Origin: Serratia silvae
GTDB lineage: Bacteria; Pseudomonadota; Gammaproteobacteria; Enterobacterales; Enterobacteriaceae
Assembly (NCBI RefSeq): GCF_023282985.1
Contig: NZ_JAGQDC010000018.1
Span: forward strand, 53,138-117,137
Length of the DNA stretch: 64,000 bases
Direction: 5' to 3'
The position numbers and the translations under genes were made by a program. The notes under the pieces are model-generated. The model was not told the DNA's origin and did no database searches. It saw nothing but the letters and a program-made list of their open reading frames with translations. Of the stretch, positions 39,970 to 49,775 are shown in pieces. The number at the start of each line of letters is the position of its first letter. Position 1 is the first letter of the stretch.

Positions 39970-39975
39970 ATATTT

Positions 39976-41166
39976 TTAGGCTTTCGAGCGGAATTGAGAT
40001 ATCCACAGCACGGTAATGGCAAGCCCGAACACGACACCAAAACCGATCCCGACGCCGATCACCGGCACGCCTAATTTGACCACCAAAGAGTAGAGGCCAA
40101 GCATCAGCAGCATGGCGGTGTTTTCACCCAGGTTCTGTACCGCGATGGCGTTCCCCGCCCCAACAGAGCGTTTGCCCCGCTCTTGCAACAGCGCATTCAG
40201 CGGCACCACAAAGAAACCACCCAGCACACCAATCACCAGCAGCACGCCATAAGCGTTCAGCATGCTGGTTTGCACGGCAAAGAAGGCTACGGCTATCCCG
40301 ATCAGGATCCCGGCAGGCATACAGCGCTTAACCGTTTCCAGCGTCACAAAGCGGGCTGCCGCCCCGGCACCGACCACGATACCTATTGCCACCATCGCAT
40401 TGAGCATGGTTGGCGTGGCGTTATCGCTAATGCCCAGCGCCACCGGCACCCACAGCACCAGCAGGAAGCGCAGAGTGACCCCAGCGCCCCAGAACAGACT
40501 GGTACCAATCAGTGAGAAGCGGGTTTGGCCATCGCGCCACAGCACCACGCAGGCATTGAAGAAAGTGCTCCCCATGACGCGTGGGTGCCAAGAAACCACC
40601 TTATGAGCAGCAGGCAAGCGCGGGATATAGAGGTTGGCGATGACTGCCGCGCCGTAAACCACGGCACACACTGCCAGTGCGGCCACAATATGCCAGTCTG
40701 CCAACAGGCCACCGGCTACCGAACCCACCAGGATAGCGGCAATGGTGGAAGCTTCCATCAGACCGTTGGCCTTCACCAACTTATCGCCACTGGTGATCTC
40801 ACCCAGGATGCCGTACTTCGCGGGTGAATAAGCCGCAGCACCTATGCCGACCAGGGTATAGCCCAAGAACGGGTTCAGCCCAAAGCAGATCACCAGTGCA
40901 CCGGCCAGCTTCAAACCGTTGGCTACCATCATCACCCGCCCTTTGGAGAAGCTGTCGGCGATCTGGCCCACAAACGGAGCCAGGATGATATAGGTGGCAA
41001 CGAAGGCCATTTGCAGTATCGGTTGGCTCCAATCGGGGTACATTTGTTGTTTGATCAGCGCCAGAGTAGCAAACAGCAAGGCGTTATCGCCGAAGGCCGA
41101 AAGAAACTGGGCACAGATCACCGCGATCATTGAACGTGACAGCAATGGGGAATCAGTTGCATTCAT
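39976..41166 (-). CDS. lplT: Lysophospholipid transporter LplT
   Basis: The 396-residue MFS protein flips lysophospholipids across the inner membrane to Aas for re-acylation. It starts [38 protein letters not shown], with the family's early FGDNALLF motif. [14 protein letters not shown] is the loop 2-3 signature, and [20 protein letters not shown] matches E. coli LplT. Its ATG overlaps the aas stop (TAATG), so translation is coupled to aas. Confidence 0.96.
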   Translation of the reverse strand: MNATDSPLLSRSMIAVICAQFLSAFGDNALLFATLALIKQQMYPDWSQPILQMAFVATYIILAPFVGQIADSFSKGRVMMVANGLKLAGALVICFGLNPFLGYTLVGIGAAAYSPAKYGILGEITSGDKLVKANGLMEASTIAAILVGSVAGGLLADWHIVAALAVCAVVYGAAVIANLYIPRLPAAHKVVSWHPRVMGSTFFNACVVLWRDGQTRFSLIGTSLFWGAGVTLRFLLVLWVPVALGISDNATPTMLNAMVAIGIVVGAGAAARFVTLETVKRCMPAGILIGIAVAFFAVQTSMLNAYGVLLVIGVLGGFFVVPLNALLQERGKRSVGAGNAIAVQNLGENTAMLLMLGLYSLVVKLGVPVIGVGIGFGVVFGLAITVLWISQFRSKA

Positions 41167-43319
41167 TACGCATTCTCCGGCTGTTCAGCCATTTGGCGCA
41201 AAGTAACGAAATCCGGTTTGCCGCTGCCCAGTAACGGCAACGCCTTCACCAGGCGAATATCACGTGGCACCGCCAGTTCTGGAGTGCCCTGCTCACGAGC
41301 CACCCGCAGCAAGCTATCACGGGTAATGCTGGCGTCGTTGGTGAACAACACCAGCGCTTCGCCTTTGCTGCTGTCACTTTTCACCGTGGCCGCATGTAGC
41401 CCTTCTGGTGACAGGCGCACCGCCAACTGTTCCACGCTCTCCAGCGAGATCATCTCCCCCGCCAGTTTGGCAAAGCGTTTCACGCGGCCACGAATGGTGC
41501 AATAACCCTGTTCGTCAAAGCTGACAATATCACCGGTATCGTACCAGCCAGCTTGCAGCACACCGTTTTCGTCCTCGGCTGCCGGAGCTTCCAGTTCGCC
41601 TGGGCGCTCAACCCGCAGGTAACCCTTCATGATGTTCGGGCCTTTCAATTGCAGACGGCCGCCGTTATCGATCCCGGCCATTTTGATCAAACGTGCTTCC
41701 ATCTTCGGCATAATGCGGCCTACAGTGCCAACTTTGGCCGCTAGAGGTACGTTGATCGACACTACCGGGGCGCACTCCGTGACGCCGTAGCCTTCTAAAA
41801 TGCGGATGCCGTATTTGTCCTGATAAATCTGTTTGGTGCTTTCTGCCAGCTTCTCGGCCCCGGCCACCACGTAGCGCAGGCGGGCAAAATCGTAAGGATG
41901 AGCGAAGCGCGCGTAGTTGTTGAGGAAGGTCGCTGTACCAAACAGCACGGTGCAGTTACGGTCATACACCAGCTCCGGCACCACGCGATAATGCAGCGGG
42001 CTTGGGTAGAGGAATACCCGGCTACCGGTCATCAACGGGGTGATCAACCCGACAGTCAGGCCGAAAGAGTGGAACAGCGGCAGCGAGGACATAAAGCGAT
42101 CGCGCGGGGTGAAATCCGCAATGGTTCGGATCTGCTCCACGTTGGCCAGCAGGCTGGCATGGGAATGCACTACGCCCTTCGGATGGCCTTCCGAGCCGGA
42201 GGTAAACAGGATCAGCGCTGCATCCTCTGGCTGCTGTGGCACCATTGCCTTTTGTGGCTGGAACAGGTGACGCAGGATCCACAGCTTATCGTCCCGGGTG
42301 ACGGTATCTTTCAAATCTTCCAGATAGACCCAGTTGGCTTCCGGCACCTGCTCTGGCAGATGCGTCAGCTTGCCCTTTTCCAGGAATTGACGTGAGGTGA
42401 CGATGGTTTTAATGGTGGCCGCAGTCATCGCGCTTTTCAGCCCGTTCACACCGGCGGTGTAATTGAGCATGGCCGGAATACGGCCCCGCAATGAAGCGCC
42501 AAAGATGGCGGCAGCGGTAATAGTCGCATTCGGCAACAGCAGGCCAACATGCTCTTTCGGCGCGGTAAAGCGTTCCAGGATGCGGCTAACGCCCAGCGAT
42601 TTTTTGAGCAGCGTATGATAGCTGTCTTCCTTGAAACCCACGTCTTCGATGCAGGGCTTGAAGCGGCCATAGCGATACTGTGCGGCCAACAGCGCACCGA
42701 ACAGGGTTTGCGGTTTGAGGGTATCCATCCGCGCCTGCATCATGATCTGATGCAGCCTGTCACCGGCCAACTGCCGGCGTTGACTGGCTTTTGGCGCATC
42801 CGGCATCGGTAAGGTGGTTGGCGGCAGAATACTGATGGTGGTCTGTGGGAAGGCGCGGAGTTTAAATACTCCGGCCATACGGCCAAACACGCTGAACTCC
42901 GGGCCATCAATACGTATCGGCACGATGGTGGCACCAGATTTGGCGGCAATAAATGCCGCCCCATCGTAAATCTTCATCAATGAGCCAGTCACCGTAATGC
43001 GCCCTTCCGGGAACACCACGATTGGCCTGCCCTGCTCAACCATGCGCACCAGATGCTTGATGGCCATCGGTTTGGTGGGATCCAGGGGCACGAAATCGAT
43101 ATAAGGCTTCAACCAGCGCATAAACCAACGTTCGGAAATACTGGAGTAAACGGCAAACACCGGTTTAATCGGTAAGAATAACGCCAGCAGCGCGCCATCC
43201 ATGAAAGAAACGTGATTCGGGGTGATCAGCAGTTTCTGCTGCTCAAAATGCCTGGCGTCGCCTTCGACACGAACACGAAACATCAGGCGAAACAGTGCAC
43301 GTAACACGGTATATATCAT
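41166..43319 (-). CDS. aas: Bifunctional 2-acyl-GPE acyltransferase / acyl-ACP synthetase Aas
   Basis: The 717-residue two-domain enzyme has an N-terminal PlsC-like acyltransferase with the NHVSFMDG (NHxxxxD) and [11 protein letters not shown] motifs. The C-terminal AMP-forming ligase domain has [35 protein letters not shown] and GWYDTGDIV. It re-acylates lysophosphatidylethanolamine brought in by LplT, the next gene. The start [18 protein letters not shown] fits E. coli; an upstream in-frame extension overlaps the omrA RNA and was rejected. Confidence 0.96.
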   Translation of the reverse strand: MIYTVLRALFRLMFRVRVEGDARHFEQQKLLITPNHVSFMDGALLALFLPIKPVFAVYSSISERWFMRWLKPYIDFVPLDPTKPMAIKHLVRMVEQGRPIVVFPEGRITVTGSLMKIYDGAAFIAAKSGATIVPIRIDGPEFSVFGRMAGVFKLRAFPQTTISILPPTTLPMPDAPKASQRRQLAGDRLHQIMMQARMDTLKPQTLFGALLAAQYRYGRFKPCIEDVGFKEDSYHTLLKKSLGVSRILERFTAPKEHVGLLLPNATITAAAIFGASLRGRIPAMLNYTAGVNGLKSAMTAATIKTIVTSRQFLEKGKLTHLPEQVPEANWVYLEDLKDTVTRDDKLWILRHLFQPQKAMVPQQPEDAALILFTSGSEGHPKGVVHSHASLLANVEQIRTIADFTPRDRFMSSLPLFHSFGLTVGLITPLMTGSRVFLYPSPLHYRVVPELVYDRNCTVLFGTATFLNNYARFAHPYDFARLRYVVAGAEKLAESTKQIYQDKYGIRILEGYGVTECAPVVSINVPLAAKVGTVGRIMPKMEARLIKMAGIDNGGRLQLKGPNIMKGYLRVERPGELEAPAAEDENGVLQAGWYDTGDIVSFDEQGYCTIRGRVKRFAKLAGEMISLESVEQLAVRLSPEGLHAATVKSDSSKGEALVLFTNDASITRDSLLRVAREQGTPELAVPRDIRLVKALPLLGSGKPDFVTLRQMAEQPENA

Positions 43320-43382
43320 CCCACTCTCCCTCGGGGTTGATGGCCTTAAAAATGGTCTGAGGAAGGATACTATACGGCAGGC

Positions 43383-43476
43383 AAAAAAAAACCTACGCAT
43401 CCGCGTAGGTTGGTGCAATTGAAAATGGCTTCAACATACAGAGTATGTCGATTGCTCACCAATCAATACCTCTGGG
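43383..43476 (-). ncRNA. omrA: OmrA/OmrB-type small RNA
   Basis: On the minus strand the 5' end reads CCCAGAGGTATTGATTGGTGAG. This equals the conserved seed of E. coli OmrA/OmrB, which represses outer-membrane protein and curli regulator mRNAs through Hfq. A variable middle follows, then CACCAACCTACGC-GGAT-GCGTAGG with a run of Ts as terminator. Length is about 94 nt against 88 in E. coli OmrA. The location between aas and galR matches E. coli, which has two tandem copies; only one is seen here. EnvZ-OmpR control is expected, but no clear OmpR box was identified. Confidence 0.95.
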
Positions 43477-43786
43477 ACAGTCAATTTACCCCGCCACGCC
43501 AAACTCTCGCCAGCGGCCAATCGCAACAGTCAGGCGCAAAGTGTAACCAGCGATGTAGTTTTACCTTTGATAGACATGGTTATGAAACTATTGAAAAACC
43601 TCAACCGACCCGGATCGTTGGGTTCAGTGCCGCGCCCGTCAACGATGGATTAGCGTGGCCGAAAAGGTGAATTTAAAAACCATAAATGCAACGCTCACCA
43701 CAAGTTAGCAATACCGGCCCTTGCGGCGCGCGATTTTTTCCGCAAGACTGAGGGATGTAAGCGATTACCCAGGAAGTGTTGCAGAT

Positions 43787-44806
43787 ATGGCCACGATTAA
43801 GGATGTTGCCAGGCTGGCGGGTGTTTCCGTCGCCACGGTATCCCGCGTAATAAATAACTCCCCTAAAGCCAGCGAAAGTTCACGTACCGCCGTGTTGGCC
43901 GCCATGGAGGGATTACAGTACCACCCCAACGCCAATGCCCGTGCGCTGGCACAGCAATCCACCGAAACCCTGGGCCTGATTGTCTCTGACGTTTCAGATC
44001 CCTTCTTTGGTGCCATGGTAAAAGCCGTGGAGCAGGTGGCCTACGCCACCCATAATTTTCTGCTGATTGGTAACGGTTACCATAATGCCGAAAAAGAGCG
44101 CCAAGCCATTGAGCAACTGGTACGCCATCGCTGTGCGGCATTGGTGGTGCATGCCAAGAAGCTGACCGACGATGAGCTAACCGTCTGGATGCGCCAGATC
44201 CCAGGCATGGTGCTGATCAACCGTACGCTGCCTGGGTTTGAGCCCCGCTGCGTTGCGCTTGACGATCGCTACGGTGCCTGGCTGGCCACCCGCCATCTGA
44301 TCCAGCAGGGCCACCAGCGGATCGCCTTCATCTGCTCCAACCATCAGATTTCAGATGCTACCGATCGATTGCAGGGCTACCTGGATGCATTGGAAGAACA
44401 CGGTATTGCGGTGGATGAGAAGCTGGTTGCCTACGGCAAGCCGGATGAGATTGGCGGCGAGCAGGCCATGACCGAGCTACTGGGCCGTGGTAAGCAGTTT
44501 ACCGCCATCACCTGCTATAACGATCCGATGGCAGCCGGGGCACTTTCAGTGCTCAGTGATAACAGCGTGGATGTTCCGGGCCAGATTTCGCTGATTGGTT
44601 TCGATGACGTGCTGATTTCACGCTATCTGCGCCCACGCCTGACCACCATCCGCTACCCAGTAGTGGCGATGGCAACGCAGGCGGCTGAGCTGGCATTAGC
44701 GTTGGCCAACAACCAGCCGCTGCCGGAGATCACCAATATGTTCAGCCCGACGCTGGTACGCCGCCATTCGGTCGCCAGCATCAATAACGCTTTCGAGCAG
44801 AACTAA
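43787..44806 (+). CDS. galR: Galactose operon repressor GalR
   Basis: The 339-residue LacI-family repressor starts MATIKDVARLAGVSVATVSRVINNSPKASE (helix-turn-helix plus hinge). The periplasmic-binding-like core has LGLIVSDVSDPFFGAMVKAVE and SLIGFDDVLISRYLRPRLTTIRYP. It matches E. coli GalR, and the position after aas and omrA agrees. An in-frame start at 43721 adds 22 non-conserved residues. Its stop overlaps the end of the convergent GNAT gene by 4 bp. Confidence 0.95.
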   Translation: MATIKDVARLAGVSVATVSRVINNSPKASESSRTAVLAAMEGLQYHPNANARALAQQSTETLGLIVSDVSDPFFGAMVKAVEQVAYATHNFLLIGNGYHNAEKERQAIEQLVRHRCAALVVHAKKLTDDELTVWMRQIPGMVLINRTLPGFEPRCVALDDRYGAWLATRHLIQQGHQRIAFICSNHQISDATDRLQGYLDALEEHGIAVDEKLVAYGKPDEIGGEQAMTELLGRGKQFTAITCYNDPMAAGALSVLSDNSVDVPGQISLIGFDDVLISRYLRPRLTTIRYPVVAMATQAAELALALANNQPLPEITNMFSPTLVRRHSVASINNAFEQN

Positions 44807-45258
44807 TCTAGCCGGCGGTGGTATAGGCGCACGGGGCGATCCGGGTACTCCAGCGCCTCGCCGATGTGCTGCCAGCCATGGCGTTCGTAATAACCGCTAA
44901 AATCGGCATACAGATATAGCTCCTTGAACCCGGCCCGGCGGCTGTATTCCTGCACGTATTGCTGGAGCTGCAACCCCAGCCCGCTGCCGCGCTGGCTCTC
45001 TTCAACGTAAAGCGCGGCCAGCCACGGCGTTAAATCCTGGCGGCTGATCAAATCACAGCGCCACAGCCCCACAGTGCCTACCGGCTTGTCATCCAACAGG
45101 GCGATAAAAGTGATCGGCAAACCTTCATGGCGCAAACTGCTGGCCACCACGCTGGCAAAGAATTCCCGGCTGTTTTCACTGCCAAACGCCTGCCATTGCC
45201 AATCGATAACCTGTTGTTGATGCTGCGGGTAGTCCGCCAGATGCACGATACGAAACAC
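44803..45258 (-). CDS. GNAT family N-acetyltransferase
   Basis: The 151-residue acetyltransferase has the acetyl-CoA motif A at LAALYVEESQRGSGLGLQLQQYV (Arg/Gln-x-x-Gly-x-Gly/Leu pattern) and motif B at LYLYADFSGYYERHGWQHIGE. The start is GTG with GGGG six bases upstream. The substrate is unknown. It is not at this place in E. coli, where ygeA and araE lie near lysA. It stands alone between galR and a LacI-family gene. Confidence 0.85.
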   Translation of the reverse strand: MFRIVHLADYPQHQQQVIDWQWQAFGSENSREFFASVVASSLRHEGLPITFIALLDDKPVGTVGLWRCDLISRQDLTPWLAALYVEESQRGSGLGLQLQQYVQEYSRRAGFKELYLYADFSGYYERHGWQHIGEALEYPDRPVRLYHRRLD

Positions 45259-45440
45259 ACTAATCCCCTCTGAAAAATGCCTTAAACGCCAGCACCATCA
45301 GTGTACGCCAATCAATACATGGGTGCCCTAACAACATAGGTTGCTGAATTTGTAGGGGGCGAACATGTTCGAGCCGATCTAACCCTATGCTAGACTCAGC
45401 AATATTTACCGCAGCGGACGTTGAAAGAGGGTAGCCATTG

Positions 45441-46451
45441 ATGATCACCATGTTGGATGTTTCCATGCGCGCGGGGGTGTCCAAAGCCACGGTTTCCCGC
45501 GTTTTAAATGGCACCGGCCAGGTGAAGAAGAGCACGCGTGATGCGGTGTTTAAGGCAATGGATGAACTGGGCTACCGGCCAAACTTTCTCGCCCAATCGC
45601 TGGCCAATAAAAGCTCCAACAGCATTGGGCTGGTAGTATCCAATTTTGATGGCCCCTACTTTGGCCGTTTGCTGCGCCAGGCCGCCAAACTGGTCGAGGC
45701 CAGCGGTAAGCACCTGATCGTCACCGACGGCCACGACACGCCAGAAGATGAATTACAAGCGGTACGGCTGCTGGCGGATCGCCGTTGCGACGCGATTATC
45801 CTGTACACCCGCTTTATGAGCGAAAACGCCCTGATGGAGTTGCTGGAAGACCTGCCGGTTCCGGTGATGGTGATTAACCGCGATCTGCCGCAGGCCCGTG
45901 AACGCTGCGTGTTCTTCGAACAGCAACAGGCCGCCTTCAACGTAGTGGATTATCTGATCCGTCAAGGACACAGTGAGATCGCCTGCATCACCGGGCCGAT
46001 CGATACACCAACTGCCCAATCCCGCTTGGCGGGTTATCGTCAGGCGTTGGAACACCACCAGATTGCGTTCAATGATGCCCTGATCAACAACGGCGACAGC
46101 AGCGTACCCGGCGGACACCTCAGTTGTAAGGCCCTGCTGGCTAGCGGCAACTCATTCAGCGCGCTGTTTGCCAGCAACGATGATATGGCCATCGGCGCGA
46201 TGAAGGCCCTGTACCAGGCTGGTAAGCGCCTGCCTGAAGACATTTCGCTGTTTGGTTTCGACGATGAGCCAAGCGCCGCCTATCTGCAACCGGCGTTGTC
46301 CACCGTCTACCTGCCGATCGACGCGATGATCGAAGCGGCGATAGCCCAAGCCCTGCGTCTGATCAACGGCGAAGCACTGCAACCGCTAACGCCGTTTGTC
46401 GGGGAGTTGAAACTACGTGAGTCCGTGGTACCTGGCCCCTACGCGCGTTAA
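45441..46451 (+). CDS. LacI family regulator, AscG-like
   Basis: The 336-residue regulator starts MITMLDVSMRAGVSKATVSRVLNGTGQVK, a LacI-type DNA-binding head. The effector core has LGYRPNFLAQSLANKSSNSIGLV and FSALFASNDDMAIGAMKALYQAGKRLPEDISLFGFDDEPSA. It is most like E. coli AscG, the repressor of the beta-glucoside ascFB operon. No asc, PTS or glycosidase gene is next to it, so the target is unknown. Its end is 7 bp from the convergent lysA stop. Confidence 0.8.
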   Translation: MITMLDVSMRAGVSKATVSRVLNGTGQVKKSTRDAVFKAMDELGYRPNFLAQSLANKSSNSIGLVVSNFDGPYFGRLLRQAAKLVEASGKHLIVTDGHDTPEDELQAVRLLADRRCDAIILYTRFMSENALMELLEDLPVPVMVINRDLPQARERCVFFEQQQAAFNVVDYLIRQGHSEIACITGPIDTPTAQSRLAGYRQALEHHQIAFNDALINNGDSSVPGGHLSCKALLASGNSFSALFASNDDMAIGAMKALYQAGKRLPEDISLFGFDDEPSAAYLQPALSTVYLPIDAMIEAAIAQALRLINGEALQPLTPFVGELKLRESVVPGPYAR

Positions 46452-46458
46452 TTTCAAC

Positions 46459-47715
46459 TTAAAGCAGCTCCAGCCCGATCAATTCTTCAATCGTCTGGCG
46501 GCGACGGATCAACCGAGGCTCACCGTTTTCAAACAGCACTTCCGGCAGCAGCGGGCGGCTGTTGTAGTTGGAGGACATCGACGAGCCATAGGCCCCGGTG
46601 TCATGGAATACCAAATAATCACCGACCCGCACCTGCGGCAACGGACGGGTTTCAATACCGCCACCCGCTTGCTGGGTAAACACATCACCTGACTCACACA
46701 ACGGCCCGGCAATCACGGTGTCTTGCAGCGGTTGGTTATCAGTATTGCGGCCGTCGGCAGGCAACAGGGAGATATGGTGATAGCTGCCATACATCGCCGG
46801 ACGCATCAGATCGTTGAACCCAGCGTCTACCAAGACAAAGTGGCGGCTGCCCATTTGTTTCACTGAACGCACTTCCGCCACCAGCACGCCAGCTTCGGCC
46901 ATCAGGAAACGCCCCGGCTCGATTTCCAACTTCACCGGGTGGCCCAGATGTGCGGCAACCCGCTCACGCGCACGGTTCCACAAGCCGTAATAGTGTTCGG
47001 TATTGATCGCCTCTTCCCCTTGCTGATAAGGGATAGAAAGGCCGCCACCGGCGGAAATCGCTGTGATATCCAGCCCCAGGGCAATCACCTGCTGCACCAT
47101 GGCATCACACACGCGCTCCAAGTGCTGATAATCCACCCCGGAACCGATGTGCATATGCAGGCCGATCAGTTTCAGGCCATATTGCTGCACCTTGGCGACC
47201 GCCTGCGGCAGATCGGCATACCAGATACCGTGCTTGCTGTTTTCGCCGCCGGTATTGGTTTTCTGGCTGTGGCCGTGGCCAAAACCAGGGTTGATGCGTA
47301 GCCATACCGGATGCCCGGCAGACACCTGGCCAAGCTGTTCCAACATATCGATGGAACCGGCGTTGACCGGGATTTTCAATTCACTGACGCGCGCCAGCGT
47401 GGCGTGATCCAGCACATCGGCGGTAAACACGATATCTTCGCCACCTGGCTCAAAACCGGCTTTTAACGCGCGCTCGATTTCCCCCAGCGACACCGAATCC
47501 ACCTTGACGCCCTGCTCACGCATCAGGCGCAGAATATGAATATTCGAGCAGGCTTTCTGGGCAAAACGGATCACGTCAAAGTGCTGCAATTGGCTGATAC
47601 GCTGGCTGATGATAGCCGCATCATAGGCCCAGACCGGGCAACCAAAGCGTTGGGGCAGCGCCAGCAGATTGGTGGCGTTCAGGGCGGTAGAGGTATCGTT
47701 CAAGGCGCGTGGCAT
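46459..47715 (-). CDS. lysA: Diaminopimelate decarboxylase
   Basis: The 418-residue PLP enzyme performs the last step of lysine synthesis, meso-DAP to lysine. The alanine-racemase-like barrel has FAQKACSNIHILRLMREQG with the PLP Lys (FAQKA), the phosphate/Gly-rich GGGLSIPY, and LEIEPGRFLMAEAG. The active-site Cys of the second domain is in GPLCESGDVF. It is divergent from its activator lysR over a 122-bp spacer. Confidence 0.96.
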   Translation of the reverse strand: MPRALNDTSTALNATNLLALPQRFGCPVWAYDAAIISQRISQLQHFDVIRFAQKACSNIHILRLMREQGVKVDSVSLGEIERALKAGFEPGGEDIVFTADVLDHATLARVSELKIPVNAGSIDMLEQLGQVSAGHPVWLRINPGFGHGHSQKTNTGGENSKHGIWYADLPQAVAKVQQYGLKLIGLHMHIGSGVDYQHLERVCDAMVQQVIALGLDITAISAGGGLSIPYQQGEEAINTEHYYGLWNRARERVAAHLGHPVKLEIEPGRFLMAEAGVLVAEVRSVKQMGSRHFVLVDAGFNDLMRPAMYGSYHHISLLPADGRNTDNQPLQDTVIAGPLCESGDVFTQQAGGGIETRPLPQVRVGDYLVFHDTGAYGSSMSSNYNSRPLLPEVLFENGEPRLIRRRQTIEELIGLELL

Positions 47716-47837
47716 GGTTCGGTTCCCATAATCAAATTTTCCACCATCATGCCGCAGCGGCTCCGGTGTGAAAAATATCTATTTCGCCATAGTCTATTCA
47801 TTTATGATATGGCTTTCTCTCTCCGTGGAGCTTCGCC

Positions 47838-48761
47838 ATGTATGCCATTACCCTGCGCCAGATTGAGATTTTCCACGCGGTGATGACCACCGGCAATCTG
47901 ACCGAAGCGGCGGCGCTGCTGCAAACTTCACAACCGACCGTCAGCCGCGAACTTGCCCGCTTCGAGAAGCTGATCCAGCTGCAACTGTTTGACCGTGTGC
48001 GTGGCCGTCTTTACCCGACGGTGCAAGGCTTACGGCTGTTTGAAGAAGTGCAGCGCTCTTATTACGGCCTGGATCGCATCAAGAATGCGGCCGCCGGTAT
48101 CCGGCAATTCCAACAGGCGCAGCTTTCCATTGCCTGCCTGCCGGTGTTTTCCCAATCGCTGCTGCCTGCCGTGTGCAAACCTTTTGTCGATCGTTATCCG
48201 GAAGTGAGCTTCAGCGTGATCCCGCAGGAGTCACCGTTGCTGGAAGAGTGGCTTTCGGCACAGCGCCACGATCTGGGCCTGACGGAGAATACCCTGACGC
48301 CCGCTGGCACCGAGCGTATGACCCTGATGACGATGAATGAAGTGTGTGTGCTGCCTGCCGGGCACCCTTTGCTTGCGAAAAGCACGCTGACGCCGCAGGA
48401 CTTCAACGCAGAAAACTTTATCAGCCTGTCGATCACTGACAGCTATCGGCAACTGCTGGATGCGCTGTTCCATGAACAAGGTATCGAGCGCCGGATGGTG
48501 ATGGAGACCCACAGCGCCGCCTCGGTCTGTGCGATGGTCAAGGCCGGAGTGGGCATCTCGGTCGTCAATCCACTGACTGCGTTGGATTACGCCAATAATG
48601 GCGTCCATGTGCGGCCTTTCAGCGTTGAGGTGCCGTTTACCGTGAGCCTGATCCGCCCGCTGCACCGCCCCTCTTCTGCGCTGGTCACCACCTTTGTGCA
48701 GCACTTGCAACAGCAGGCACAACAGTTGCCCGCCCGCCTGGCTTCGGTGATCCAACGCTAG
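47838..48761 (+). CDS. lysR: LysR, activator of lysA
   Basis: The 307-residue founding member of the LysR family has the winged helix TLRQIEIFHAVMTTGNLTEAAALLQTSQPTVSRELARFEKL. The effector-binding domain has LPAGHPLLAKSTLTPQDF and AAVCAMVKAGVGISVVNPLTAL-like sequence. It activates lysA in response to DAP and is repressed by lysine in E. coli. The divergent placement with lysA matches. Its last 4 bp overlap the end of the convergent LysR-type gene. Confidence 0.94.
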   Translation: MYAITLRQIEIFHAVMTTGNLTEAAALLQTSQPTVSRELARFEKLIQLQLFDRVRGRLYPTVQGLRLFEEVQRSYYGLDRIKNAAAGIRQFQQAQLSIACLPVFSQSLLPAVCKPFVDRYPEVSFSVIPQESPLLEEWLSAQRHDLGLTENTLTPAGTERMTLMTMNEVCVLPAGHPLLAKSTLTPQDFNAENFISLSITDSYRQLLDALFHEQGIERRMVMETHSAASVCAMVKAGVGISVVNPLTALDYANNGVHVRPFSVEVPFTVSLIRPLHRPSSALVTTFVQHLQQQAQQLPARLASVIQR

Positions 48762-49666
48762 CGTAGCGTGGCACGCCAGCCAGGATCGGTGGCAAACCAT
48801 TCCACCAGGAAGTCCAACATGGTACGCAACGTGGCGGGCATTTGGCGGCGTGAGGTGTAAATACCGTAGATCCCCATCGTCTGCGACAGATACCCCGGTA
48901 ACAGTTCCACCAACTCCCCCTTTGCCAACAGTGGCGCAGCGGAATAGTAAGGCTGCATGGAAATCCCCGCCCCTTGCAGCGTTCCTGCCAATAGCACCAC
49001 CGATTCGTTGGCACTGAGGTTGCCACTGACCGCCACCGCCGACTTCACGCCTTGCTCATCAAAGTGCCACAGGCTTTTACCAAAGTAGGAGTAGGTCAGG
49101 CAGTTGTGCAGGGCTAAATCTTGCGGGTGACGCGGGGTACCATGAGCGGCCAGATAGGCTGGAGATGCACAGATCACCGAAGCACAGTTGGAAAGCGGCC
49201 GGGCAATCAGATTAGGCTCCAGTTCATTGGTGATGCGCAGCGCCAGATCGATACGCTCCTCCACCAGATTGACCGCCCGGTTATCCATTTGCAGATCCAC
49301 CGCAACCTGAGGATGACGTTTCAGGTACTGCGCCACCGCCCCCACCAGCGCCGTTTGGCCAAGCGATTGCGAACAGGTGATGCGCAGCAGGCCACGTAAA
49401 TCGTCACTCTGCTCGTTTTCCACCAGATCGATATCTTTCGCTACCGCCAGCATTTGGCGGCAACGTTCCAAGGTGCGCTCCCCGGCATCGGTCAGGCTGA
49501 GCCGACGCGTAGTACGGTGCAGCAGCCGCGCCCCGGCCCATTGTTCCATCTGCGCCAGATAGCGCGTCACCATAGCCCGCGACATCGCCAGGGTATCCGC
49601 TGCCGCAATCATGCTGCCGCGTTCGACGATAGTGACAAAAACCTCTGCGGCGGTAATGCGATCCAT
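48758..49666 (-). CDS. LysR family transcriptional regulator
   Basis: The 302-residue LysR-type protein has its helix-turn-helix at AEVFVTIVERGSMIAAADTLAMSRAMVTRYLAQMEQWAGARLLHRTTRRLSLTDAG, of the AaeR/DsdC-like group whose effector domain starts LRGLLRITCSQSLGQ. The effector domain contains the usual DLALRITNELEPNLIARPL block. It is divergent from the MBL-fold gene over about 110 bp, so that gene and the DsbA-family gene behind it are the likely targets; this is inferred from position. Confidence 0.88.
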   Translation of the reverse strand: MDRITAAEVFVTIVERGSMIAAADTLAMSRAMVTRYLAQMEQWAGARLLHRTTRRLSLTDAGERTLERCRQMLAVAKDIDLVENEQSDDLRGLLRITCSQSLGQTALVGAVAQYLKRHPQVAVDLQMDNRAVNLVEERIDLALRITNELEPNLIARPLSNCASVICASPAYLAAHGTPRHPQDLALHNCLTYSYFGKSLWHFDEQGVKSAVAVSGNLSANESVVLLAGTLQGAGISMQPYYSAAPLLAKGELVELLPGYLSQTMGIYGIYTSRRQMPATLRTMLDFLVEWFATDPGWRATLR

Positions 49667-49775
49667 GATTCGCTCGATTTACGCAATGAATAATTGCTTA
49701 TTATCCGGTTTTTCTCCCGTTCTATGCAACCTATCATCTGACCAACGATAACAAACACCCAAAAGGCACCTGCAC

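Noticed and set aside
43410..43670. An 86-codon plus-strand frame between aas and galR.
   Set aside because: It overlaps the omrA RNA and its promoter region and has no ribosome site or recognisable domain.
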